Of a stretch of 64,000 bases of DNA, positions 33,373-42,354 are shown one piece after another. The position numbers were made by a program, and so were the translations under genes. How positions within the stretch are numbered: position 1 is the stretch's first letter; each line of letters opens with the position of its first letter. The stretch comes from Nemertoderma westbladi (taxonomy: Eukaryota; Xenacoelomorpha; Nemertodermatida; Nemertodermatidae), in contig JAUCBJ010008877.1 in NCBI GenBank assembly GCA_032718475.1, positions 1 to 64,000 of the forward strand. Reading direction: 5' to 3'. Below the pieces are notes generated by a model that worked only from the letters and a program-made list of their open reading frames with translations, had not been told where the DNA came from and did no database searches.

Positions 33373-34060
33373 CCGACACTACGGCACTAAGACCAGGACT
33401 GGGGAACATTAGGTAGGCTAAAATCTGAGCGAACAGTGGGTAATTAAATAATATACTGTAGGGATTTATATTGTCGTGTATAATTATTGTGAATATTTGG
33501 TGTATATTGATTTGGGGAAGCCCAAAATTATTCTCAATCAGGTTCAACAGAGTTCAGTTACATTAAAGAGTATATCCAACTAATGCAGCTTTTTCTCAAC
33601 CGCAACCTGCATCTCAGAAATCATTCCTTCTCCACAATCAATATCCGGTGACTGGCCGGGGCTCGGTGGTCTGTAAAGTCACGTCTCCAGCATCGGCGTT
33701 TTTCCCCCCTGGTGTTGGGATAACGGCAACAAAATTGAGAATAATTCATGTGGTCAATTTTGACAGAGTGTCAAAATTGAGAATAATTACGGTCAATTTT
33801 GACGGGGTGTCAAAATTGAGAGTAAAACGCAGCCAACTTCAACTGGTGGAAGTTGAGAATCCTTCAATACTCTTCAAAACTCTCTACGTGCTTGCCAGCA
33901 CCCACTACGAGGAAACTCTGGTATTTGAGTTAAGACGAAGTCGTGGTTTTATTAATCAACAAACTCGATCTAACCAACTCGTAGTCGGCAGATCACATAT
34001 TTGGAGAGTTGTTAACAGGGAATGGAAGTATCGATCACACCCATTGATATAATCCAAGTT
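33373..34060. other. Unassigned, with two perfect hairpins
   Basis: Two adjacent near-copies of an inverted repeat, TCAATTTTGACA-GAG-TGTCAAAATTGA (33754-33780) and the related 33793-33819 with a GGGG centre. A 134-codon open frame crosses them (33648-34052), but its composition is driven by these repeats and I see no domain in it. The Gypsy element begins at 34061. Confidence 0.5.
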
Positions 34061-34206
34061 TGTTAGACTAATACAAATACTAATATCAACCGCAGGATGG
34101 CGCATGTAAATATATCTACTAATCTCACTTACAGTTTCATTTATATACCACTAGAGAGAAGATAATAAAACAGTTTGTCAGAACCTTTACACCTTTCCCT
34201 CCAACA
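34061..34206 (+). repeat. Gypsy 5' LTR
   Basis: 146 bp, unusually short for a Gypsy LTR. Begins TGTTAGACTAATAC and ends CCTCCAACA. Three mismatches to the 3' copy were seen. Confidence 0.95.
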
Positions 34207-34226
34207 TTGGCGCTGCGAGTACAGAT
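34207..34226 (+). promoter_or_regulatory. Putative primer binding site
   Basis: TTGGCGCTGCGAGTAC directly follows the 5' LTR. The TGG close to the LTR fits the 3' CCA end of a tRNA primer. The tRNA was not identified. Confidence 0.6.
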
Positions 34227-34363
34227 TCACATTCACATTTTACATATATTAATTACATAATTTAATTTCAAATTACAATTTGAAATCTTACAAATCAAAT
34301 TAACTTTGATAATTAATTGTGATTGTGTAACTCAAACTCAAATTACGGTACAAACTTACGAGA

Positions 34364-35155
34364 ATGGCAAACGCACCTGCAATGGGAACTAAATTTACAA
34401 ACATTTGCAAGGCATTTAATCCAGATTCAGATAGATGGGACACTTATCTATTAATGTTCAATACAATTCTACGTACAACTACATGGAGAAGAGCCGATGG
34501 AAATTTAATGGAACCGAACGAAATATTACAAGCTGAAACAAACATGTTCATCGCTAATTGTGGTTTACAAACTTTAGATTTACTATCTGATTTGATGTTT
34601 CCAGCAGACATTTCTAAAGAACCATTCGAAAATTTAGAAAAATCACTTACAAAATATTTCAGAAAAGGTAAATCAAAAGAAGTCGAAAGAAAACGATTCA
34701 TACAAGCGACTCAGACATCGGGAGAAAACATCACGGATTTCGCCAAACGTCTAAGAAATATTTCAAGAAATTGCGAATTTCAAGAAGCATTAGATGACCG
34801 TTTACGAGAACAACTAATTGCTGGGGTACGAGACGAACATGTTGCAGCAGAACTAATACACGCGAAAGACATTTCATTTTCAGAAGCTTTGATTACAGCA
34901 AAAAATTATGAAGAGGCATATAAAGTGGCACAATCAGGTAGGAAACCAGAATTTGACACGTTTCGCGTCACTACACAAAGTTCAGGATTTCCGAAAGATA
35001 AATATCGCCATACAAAGGTAAGATCTCCTTCATATAAACCTTACAAATCTACAGAAAATTACAATCAATATTCTATAACATGTTATCGGTGTGGGAAACA
35101 AGGACACAAATCAAACCATTGTCGACTAAATCCTAACATTGTTTGCTCATTTTGA
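34364..35155 (+). CDS. Gypsy Gag, ends at UGA inside second zinc knuckle
   Basis: 263 codons. The start has a strong context (A at -3, G at +4). The capsid-like helical domain covers about residues 20-180 (FLENLEKSLTKYF-like region and ITDFAKRLRNISRNC). A zinc knuckle CYRCGKQGHKSNHC lies at about residues 244-257. The frame stops at TGA 35153-35155 directly after CSF. The following codons, KIKGHVEKAC, complete a C-X2-C-X4-H-X4-C pattern in which the stop occupies the second Cys. Pol continues in the same frame. Either a recent nonsense mutation or a readthrough site; the position argues for mutation. Confidence 0.85.
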   Translation: MANAPAMGTKFTNICKAFNPDSDRWDTYLLMFNTILRTTTWRRADGNLMEPNEILQAETNMFIANCGLQTLDLLSDLMFPADISKEPFENLEKSLTKYFRKGKSKEVERKRFIQATQTSGENITDFAKRLRNISRNCEFQEALDDRLREQLIAGVRDEHVAAELIHAKDISFSEALITAKNYEEAYKVAQSGRKPEFDTFRVTTQSSGFPKDKYRHTKVRSPSYKPYKSTENYNQYSITCYRCGKQGHKSNHCRLNPNIVCSF

Positions 35156-38100
35156 AAAATAAAAGGTCATGTAGAAAAAGCGTGCATTAAAAAACAAAAG
35201 ACTAAAAGTGTTCGCTTTCAGGACAAAAAACCTACATCCCATGCTGTAGACATTGAGAATGTTATGGGAGATAACAATGAAGGAAACAACGATAACATAT
35301 ATTTGCAAAGTACGGAAATAAGCGATCCACATACCATAGATAAAGTACAGCTTCCAAAAGTGGATTCGATCGTGTTACAAACACGAATTAATGAAATATC
35401 TCTTACAATGGAATTTGATCCAGGGGCAAAACACAGTGTCATATCATACGAAATATACAAAAACAAATTCAGCAATGAACAATTACATGAATGTACATCA
35501 AAATTACGAGGATTTTGCAAAGGGATTGCGGAAATACGAGGCGTAATTTATGTTACAGTGAAAATAGAGAATGCGCCAGAATTGATCGCAATGCCACTTA
35601 TTGTTGCTGAAAATTGTGAACACATACCACTATTCGGTTTGTATTGGATCAAACGAATGATATTAATGGGTTGCAGCATAGATGACATGATAGAACAGGA
35701 TATTACTAAGGTACACCAAGTGATAAATTCTGAGGGTTACGACAAACGACTACAAAGTTTACTGGAAGAATATCGGGACGTTCTTACAGGCATTGGCTGT
35801 TACAAAGGGCAAGAAACCTGCATTCGTTTAAAAGATGAGAATACGAAACCAAAATTTTTACAGGCCAGAACGGTACCGCAGGCATTCAAGGAAAAGGTCA
35901 TTGCTCAGTTAAAGCACGACATAGCAGAGCATAGATTAGTTCCACCTGAGTTAAACGAAAATATAGAATGGGCAACACCCTTGGTGGTAACTCCAAAGCC
36001 AGACGGTTCAGTGAGAATATGTGGGGATTACAAGAGTACAGTTAATCCTTACCTCATAGAAGACCAATTTCCACTCATAACCACTGAAGAGTTATCTATG
36101 AAATTCCAAGGCAGCAAAATATTTTCAAAATTGGATATGGCAGCCGCATATAATCAGCTTCCCATAGATAAAAACAGTCAAACGTTATTAACATTAGCTA
36201 CACCATTGGGTTTATTGAAACCAACCAGACTACCCTTTGGGATCACCCCTGCTGCTTCGAAATGTTTAAAGGTTGTTAACCGGGTATTACATGAAACTAA
36301 ATCAGTAACATATGTTGATGAAATTCTGATAGGATCACCGAATATACAGGAACATTTCGAGACATTACAGTCTGTTTTTGAGGCATGCAAACAAGCAGGG
36401 ATAACCTTAGGCCTCAAGAAATGTCAATTCCTGCAAACAGAAATAGAATTCTGTGGCCACATAATAAATGACAAGGGATTTACGGCTGATCCAAGAAAAG
36501 TGACAGCAATACAAGAGTTACAAATACCTTCCACGAAAAAGGAATTACAAAGTGTGATGGGTACAATGAATTATTTACGAAAATACATCCCCAAATATGC
36601 TGAATTATCCCATCCATTGTATAAATTACTACAAGGCAATACATTTACATGGAATGAGAAAGCTACAAAAAGTTACAACTTACTTAAAACAGCTATTGCG
36701 CAAGCAACACTTTTACACCATTACAATCCAGATAGGATACCATTAATTATAACAGATGCTTCGGAATATACAGTATCAGCAATACTTGGACAAAAAGACG
36801 AGGAGGGTGAATTTAAACCGATTGCATTCGCATCTGAGAACTTAGATAAAAGACAACAAGCTTATTCTCAGTTAGATAGAGAAGGATTAGCAATAATATT
36901 TGGTGTACGAAAATTCAAACACTATCTGCTCGGAAGAAAATTCAAATTAATTACAGATAATGCTCCTTTGAAACGGATATTATCACCTTCGAAATCATTA
37001 CCAGTTACAACGATATCACGATTACAACATTGGGCAGTTGAGTTAGCCGCTTACGATTACACAGTTGAGACAGTAAGATCAAACGAGAACATCACAGATT
37101 CGTTATCACGTCTTACACCACCATCAGTTTCAACATATTACGACGACGATATTGATTTGCAGAGTATAGATTTACAACGTAAACAACTTATTGACGACTT
37201 TCCTATAAGTAAACAAAATATCAGAGAAGCTACACACACTGATAGTACTTTAGGACATCTAAAGAATGCTATTGAATGTGGAGAAAGTATTCATGGAATC
37301 AAAGGAACACCTCAATTACGATTTTACAAATCGATTGAAAATGAATTAGCAGTTAATGAAGGTATAATAACACATGGAACGCGTATTATTATTCCGGAAA
37401 TACTACGTACGAAGATTCTAAATGAACTTCATTCAGCTCATATTGGTGAAAAACGCATGATACATCAAGCATCAGAAGTTTGTTGGTGGCCAGGGATGGC
37501 AGAAGATATCAAACTTTACATACAGTCATGCATTGCTTGTCAGCAATTTGCCAATTCGCCATCAAAGACGTACACGCCATTACAAAAGTCAACTGAACCT
37601 TTCCAAAGAGTCCACATAGACTTAGCAGAATTGGAAGGATGTCAGCTATTAGGATTAGTTGATGTTTATTCAGGTTGGAAAGACATACGATTAATTAAAA
37701 CTACAACATCCACTGCAGTAATTTCCCAATTGAAGAATATTCTATCTTTCATTGGAGTACCGGAAATTATATTTACGGATAATGGACCTCAATTCGTTTC
37801 AAATGAGATTGAAACATTCTTTACCAACAATGGAATTACACATTGGACGTCAGCACCATATTCACCATCATCAAATGGAGCAGCTGAACGAATGGTACAA
37901 ACGATGAAACAATCGCTCAAGAAACAAGGAAATGATAAACCAATGTACGATCGCATAAGTGACTTTCTATTACAAGATAGAAATTCCATTTACTCACCTA
38001 CAGGTTTTACACCAAATGCGACAATATTTAAAGCGCAGATTAAAAACCGATTACAACGATTAATCAACTATCCGGTCAATCCTCACACAGAAACAAAAGG

Positions 38101-38506
38101 AAAATTCGACACGGGCGAAGCTGTGTGGGTAAAGAATTACGCAAAGCAAGGAAGAGGTCAGGTTGTAGAACATTGGTTACCGGGGAAAATTATAGCTCAC
38201 CAAGGATCACGAGTGTACAAAGTTCGCATTGGAGATATCGAGTTAAAAAGGAACGTAAATCAGCTACGAAGAAGAAACACCCCGTGGATACATCAAGAAG
38301 AAAGAAGAACACGTCTACAACTTCCTCCATCTACAAATAGACAACCAAGATTAAGTCGATTACAAGAAGGAATGACACATCAACGTCGAGAACGAGAAAG
38401 GGAAGAAATAATACAACCCGTATCGCAGAACACAGATCCTCCACCACGAACTAATACGGTTACAAAAACTTTAAGAAGTGGAAAACAATACACTATACAT
38501 ATTTAG
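35156..38506 (+). CDS. Gypsy Pol (protease, RT, RNase H, integrase)
   Basis: Open from the UGA at 35155 to TAG 38504-38506, in frame with Gag; the first ATG is at 35264 but translation would normally come through Gag. Numbering from that ATG: protease motif DPGA at 52-55 where D-S/T-G-A is usual. RT follows with KLDMAAAYNQL (Asp 291) and YVDE at 350-353 instead of YVDD. RNase H has TDASEYTVSAIL, REGLAIIFG and TDNAPL. The integrase zinc region has HSAHIGEKRMIH and CIACQ, and the core has HIDLAELEG, FTDNGPQF and SNGAAERMVQ, so D, D and E are present. A basic tail lacks an obvious chromodomain. Altered protease and RT residues suggest an inactive enzyme. Confidence 0.85.
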   Translation, partial: KIKGHVEKACIKKQKTKSVRFQDKKPTSHAVDIENVMGDNNEGNNDNIYLQSTEISDPHTIDKVQLPKVDSIVLQTRINEISLTMEFDPGAKHSVISYEIYKNKFSNEQLHECTSKLRGFCKGIAEIRGVIYVTVKIENAPELIAMPLIVAENCEHIPLFGLYWIKRMILMGCSIDDMIEQDITKVHQVINSEGYDKRLQSLLEEYRDVLTGIGCYKGQETCIRLKDENTKPKFLQARTVPQAFKEKVIAQLKHDIAEHRLVPPELNENIEWATPLVVTPKPDGSVRICGDYKSTVNPYLIEDQFPLITTEELSMKFQGSKIFSKLDMAAAYNQLPIDKNSQTLLTLATPLGLLKPTRLPFGITPAASKCLKVVNRVLHETKSVTYVDEILIGSPNIQEHFETLQSVFEACKQAGITLGLKKCQFLQTEIEFCGHIINDKGFTADPRKVTAIQELQIPSTKKELQSVMGTMNYLRKYIPKYAELSHPLYKLLQGNTFTWNEKATKSYNLLKTAIAQATLLHHYNPDRIPLIITDASEYTVSAILGQKDEEGEFKPIAFASENLDKRQQAYSQLDREGLAIIFGVRKFKHYLLGRKFKLITDNAPLKRILSPSKSLPVTTISRLQHWAVELAAYDYTVETVRSNENITDSLSRLTPPSVSTYYDDDIDLQSIDLQRKQLIDDFPISKQNIREATHTDSTLGHLKNAIECGESIHGIKGTPQLRFYKSIENELAVNEGIITHGTRIIIPEILRTKILNELHSAHIGEKRMIHQASEVCWWPGMAEDIKLYIQSCIACQQFANSPSKTYTPLQKSTEPFQRVHIDLAELEGCQLLGLVDVYSGWKDIRLIKTTTSTAVISQLKNILSFIGVPEIIFTDNGPQFVSNEIETFFTNNGITHWTSAPYSPSSNGAAERMVQTMKQSLKKQGNDKPMYDRISDFLLQDRNSIYSPTGFTPNATIFKAQIKNRLQRLINYPVNPHTETKGKFDTGEAVWVKNYAKQGRGQVVEHWLPGKIIAHQGSRVYKVRIGDIELKRNVNQLRRRNTPWIHQEERRTRLQLPPSTNRQPRLSRLQEGMTHQRREREREEIIQPVSQNTDPPPRTNTVTKTLRSGKQYTIHI

Positions 38507-38608
38507 ATATATATATTATTAAATAATTACGCGAGATATATTTGCATGAGTGTGTTATACAAACTTAGCGTTACGTTAGTGCAAGTATCATTCATTGCGA
38601 GGGGGTAT
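38507..38608 (+). promoter_or_regulatory. Gypsy 3' untranslated DNA and polypurine tract
   Basis: Short AT-rich spacer ending in GCGAGGGGGTAT immediately before the 3' LTR at 38609. The purine run is the expected plus-strand primer. Confidence 0.75.
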
Positions 38609-38754
38609 TGTTAGACTAATACAAATACTAATATCAACCGCAGGATGGCGCATGTAAATATATCTACTAATCTCACTTACAGTTTCATTTATATACCAAT
38701 GGAGAGAAGATAATAAAACAGTTTGTCAGAACCTTTACACCTTTCCATCCAACA
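38609..38754 (+). repeat. Gypsy 3' LTR
   Basis: 146 bp, identical to the 5' LTR except three positions (two near ACCAATGGAG, one near TCCATCC). Followed by the AAGTT target duplication. Confidence 0.95.
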
Positions 38755-38904
38755 AAGTTTTTAAGGCAAGTTCTCGAGGGTGGGAACACAGTAGGAATAC
38801 CATAGTTGGGGTATCCCAGTAACGTGGTTACCGGGATATTCAGCCATGACCGGGATAATTTTGATAAAATGGTAAGACAGTTTAAGGGATTGCAAATAAC
38901 TACA

Positions 38905-41378
38905 CACAATACCAAACAGGATAATTTAAAATCGAAGATTTATTGTAAAATAAATCCCCATCCTATTGTAAAATTGTTTTATACTATAGAACATTTATTA
39001 GTGAAACTTATTTATCCTATTGTAAAATTTTGGGGTTTTCTCTTTCATCTGATACAGAATTTAATGGATATTTCAAATACTGTAATACAGTAAAACGGCT
39101 TGGCGAGATCTTTTTTAAATCTTGAGTTATCGCTGTCTTTCCGTTTACCAGTTTGTCCGTCAAAATTTAGAAAACAGGCAGACAAACCGTCACACAGACA
39201 TACTGTATTGGATACCACTAAGCACTAAACATTAAAGCCTCCGGAAATGAAATCACCGACCCCAAAAATCCACATATTGATAATTTTAATGAGTTGGTAT
39301 GATGCCATAGTGTCAAACATTACTGACCGATTAACAGACTACAGACTGTCAGGTTTGAGCGCGAAGGTTCAAACTTTAAAACAAATTAGAAAAAAAATCT
39401 CAGAATTACATTTTGCGTTTTTAATTTTTTGAAGATCTTGAAAGATTTTCCAGCACATTTTTGAAAAAATATTTTGCTCAAATATTTTTTACAACATAGA
39501 TATTGACCTACAATGCGAAGTTAGAGCTGTTTAAAAAAAAATCTCATTAGGAGAACCCCCCCCCACCCCACCCCCCCCTCCCCCCACCTAAAATCAGCAT
39601 CCCTGAAAACGTTAATAACCTGAAAATCAATGTATTTATTTGATCAGTTACAAATATATTTCAGTACAAATACAACAATTTTGTTACCGGTAACTTTACG
39701 ATTTATGAACAGAATTGTAATGGTTGTTAAGGGAGTCTTGCCGGCTGAATTATGTATGACAGTAACCGCACTTATTTGATATCCTTATGTATAGAGTCGA
39801 CATGTTGATTTAGTACGTGTTTGTAACGGAATTCTTTGACAATAAACGCACTTATGTTTGATATCTTTATGTATAGAGTCGACATGTCGGTTTAGTACGT
39901 CTTTTCTAGCAAATGATTTTCCACAATCAAAACAGTTGTACTTGATATCTTTATGAAAGCAGTTCACATGGGTGTTTAGACTTCTTTGCTGACTGAATTC
40001 TTTATTACAATAACCGCACTTATGTTTGATATCTTTATGTATAGAGTCGATATGTAGATTTAGGTAGTGTTTGTAACTGAATTCTTTATTACAATAACCG
40101 CACTTATATTTGATATCTTTATGTATAGATTCGACATGTCGGTTTAGTACGTCTTTTCTAGCAAATGATTTTCCACAATGAAAACAGTTGTACTTGATAT
40201 CTTTATGAAAGTAGTTTACATGGGTGTTTAGACCCACAATACCAAACAGGATAATTTAAAATCGAAGATTTATTGTAAAATAAATCCCCATCCTATTGTA
40301 AAATTGTTTTATACTATAGAACATTTATTAGTGAAACTTATTTATCCTATTGTAAAATTTTCATATTTTGGGGTTTTCTCTTTCATCTGATACAGAATTT
40401 AATGGATATTTCAAATACTGTAATACAGTAAAACGGCTTGGCGAGATCTTTTTTAAATCTTGAGTTATCGCTGTCTTTCCGTTTACCAGTTTGTCCGTCA
40501 AAATTTAGAAAACAGGCAGACAAACCGTCACACAGACATACTGTATTGGATACCACTAAGCACTAAACATTAAAGCCTCCGGAAATGAAATCACCGACCC
40601 CAAAAATCAACATATTGATAATTTTAATGAGTTGGTATGATGCCATAGTGTCAAACATTACTAACCGATTAACAGACTACAGACTGTCAGGTTTGAGCGC
40701 GAAGGTTCAAACTTTAAAACAAATTAGAAAAAAATCTCAGAATTAAATTTTGCGTTTTTAATTTTTTGAAGATCTTGAAAGATTTTCCAGCACATTTTTG
40801 AAAAAATATTTTGCTCAAATATTTTTTACAACATAGATATTGACCTACAAAGCGAAGTTTAAAAAAAAATATCATTAGGAGAACCCACCCCACCCCCCCC
40901 CCCCCCCCCAAAATCAGCATCCCTGAAAACGTTAATAACCTGAAAATCAATGTATTTATTTGATCAGTTACAAATATATTTCAGTACAAATACAACAATT
41001 TTGTTACCGGTAACTTTACGATTTATGAACATAATTGTAATGGTTGTTTAGGCAGTCTTGCCGGCTGAATTATGTATGACAGTAACCGCACTTATTTGAT
41101 ATCCTTATGTATAGAGTCGACATGTTGATTTAGTACGTGTTTGTAACGGAATTCTTTATTACAATAACCGCACTTATGTTTGATATCTTTATGTATAGAG
41201 TCGACATGTCGGTTTAGTACGTGTTTGTAACTGAATTCTTTATTACAATAACCGCACTTATATTTAATATCTTGATGTATAGAGTCGACATGTTGTTTTA
41301 GTTCGGCTTTTGTAGCAAATGATTTTCCACAATCAGAACAGTTGTACTTGATATCTTTATGAAAGTAGTTGACATGGG
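38905..41378. repeat. Tandem duplication of the zinc-finger locus 3' end
   Basis: Unit 1 (38905-40231) and unit 2 (40232-about 41378) begin with the same ACAATACCAAACAGGATAAT sequence. Both contain the same 0.85 kb of 3' flank, including CAGACAAACCGTCACACAGA and a poly(C) block, and then minus-strand zinc-finger codons. Unit 1 has more fingers. The join is at 40231/40232, in the codons for the GLNTHVN part of a finger. Few mismatches are seen in the flank, so the event looks recent. Confidence 0.9.
39785..40237 (-). pseudogene. Broken zinc-finger copy, four C2H2 fingers and a remnant
   Basis: Minus-strand frame of 150 codons, starting in the middle of a finger because of the duplication border. 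Four complete fingers alternate between CGKSFARKDVLNRH and CGYCNKEFS types with HKDIK linkers. The fifth shifts frame after KCVYCQ. It has no acidic N-terminal domain and no promoter of its own in the right place. It is the 3' part of the neighbouring gene, duplicated. Confidence 0.85.
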
Positions 41379-42354
41379 TGTTTAGATTCCCTTGCTGACT
41401 GAATTCTTTATTACAATAACCGCACTTATGTTTGATATTTTTATGTATAGAGTCGACATGTAGTTTTAGTCCGGCTTTTGAAACAAATGATTTTCCACAA
41501 TCGGAGCAGCTATACTTGATGATACCTTTGTGGGCAAAGATAATGTGGGTGTTTAGATCTTCTAGGGGGTTTAATTCTTTATTACAATAATCGCATTTAT
41601 GTTTTATGTCTTTGTGAACGGATTCGATATGTTGATTTAGTTCGGCTGTTCTAGCAAATGATTTTCCACAATGAAAACAGTTGTACTTGATATCTTTATG
41701 TATAGAGTCGACATGTCGTTTTAGTTCGAGATTGTAACTGAATTCTTTATGACAGTAACCGCACTTATGTTTGATATCTTTATGGGTAGCGTCAACATGC
41801 TTCTTTACATAATTTTTGCGTTTAAACAGTTTCTCACAATAATCGCATTTATACTTATTCTCTACGTCTTTATGAACGGATTCTATATGTCTCTCTAAAA
41901 TTCCTTTGTTATTAAATAATTCATTGCAATGCAAACAGGAACTGGTGTCTGAAGAAGATACCAACTTCCCAACAGTTTCATTAGAACTACCGGGCTCTGT
42001 TGTTGCACAACTGATTGTCGCTTCTGTACCTTCAGTTTCAATAGGCCTACCATAAGAACACTCCGCGCTGTCGTTTTCCCGTTTTTCAACAATAAAAGAA
42101 TCTTCAGATGGTTCATAAGAAATATCTTCGTCATCTAGTACAGGGACAACATCTACTCTACCGAACAAATTGTTGTGATCTTCGATGGTAGATGATCCAT
42201 ATACGCAGTTCTCTTCTTTAACATCAAGAGAATAGGTGATACAGTCTGTTGGTTCTCTCTTTATGATTATAAAGTCTGTTTGTTCTTTCTTTATAACTAT
42301 ACCGGCACCAGATAATTTCTCTTTCAATAAATTAGTATGTTTATCCATTATCAA
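41092..42354 (-). CDS. Ten-finger C2H2 zinc-finger protein
   Basis: 420 codons, intronless; start at the first ATG (MIMDKHTN) or the third codon. Residues 1-125 are acidic, with three SUMO-acceptor-like psi-K-x-E motifs (IKKE, IKRE, VKEE). Ten C2H2 fingers follow from about residue 138 to the end, each C-X2-C-X12-H-X3/4-H, joined by HKDIKHK or HKDIKYN linkers rather than the classical TGEKP. Two finger types tend to alternate (CGYCNKEFS and CGKSFA). The protein stops just after the last finger. The family suggests a nuclear DNA-binding protein; target and role are unknown. Lineage-specific expansion or domestication beside transposons is possible. Confidence 0.85.
   Translation of the reverse strand: MIMDKHTNLLKEKLSGAGIVIKKEQTDFIIIKREPTDCITYSLDVKEENCVYGSSTIEDHNNLFGRVDVVPVLDDEDISYEPSEDSFIVEKRENDSAECSYGRPIETEGTEATISCATTEPGSSNETVGKLVSSSDTSSCLHCNELFNNKGILERHIESVHKDVENKYKCDYCEKLFKRKNYVKKHVDATHKDIKHKCGYCHKEFSYNLELKRHVDSIHKDIKYNCFHCGKSFARTAELNQHIESVHKDIKHKCDYCNKELNPLEDLNTHIIFAHKGIIKYSCSDCGKSFVSKAGLKLHVDSIHKNIKHKCGYCNKEFSQQGNLNTHVNYFHKDIKYNCSDCGKSFATKAELKQHVDSIHQDIKYKCGYCNKEFSYKHVLNRHVDSIHKDIKHKCGYCNKEFRYKHVLNQHVDSIHKDIK

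Larger units (their letters stand above)
34061..38754 (+). mobile_element. Complete Ty3/Gypsy retrotransposon, 4.7 kb
   Basis: Bounded by 146-bp LTRs (34061-34206 and 38609-38754), both TGTTAG...CCAACA, differing at three positions by eye. The 5-bp target duplication AAGTT flanks it (34056-34060 and 38755-38759). A TTGGCGCTGCGAG primer-site-like sequence follows the 5' LTR, and a GCGAGGGGGTA purine tract precedes the 3' LTR. One frame encodes Gag and Pol, interrupted by one UGA. Three altered catalytic or structural motifs make activity of this copy doubtful. Confidence 0.95.

Noticed and set aside
33648-34052. 134-codon frame before the Gypsy element
   Set aside because: Composition follows the inverted TCAATTTTGAC repeats; no recognisable domain.
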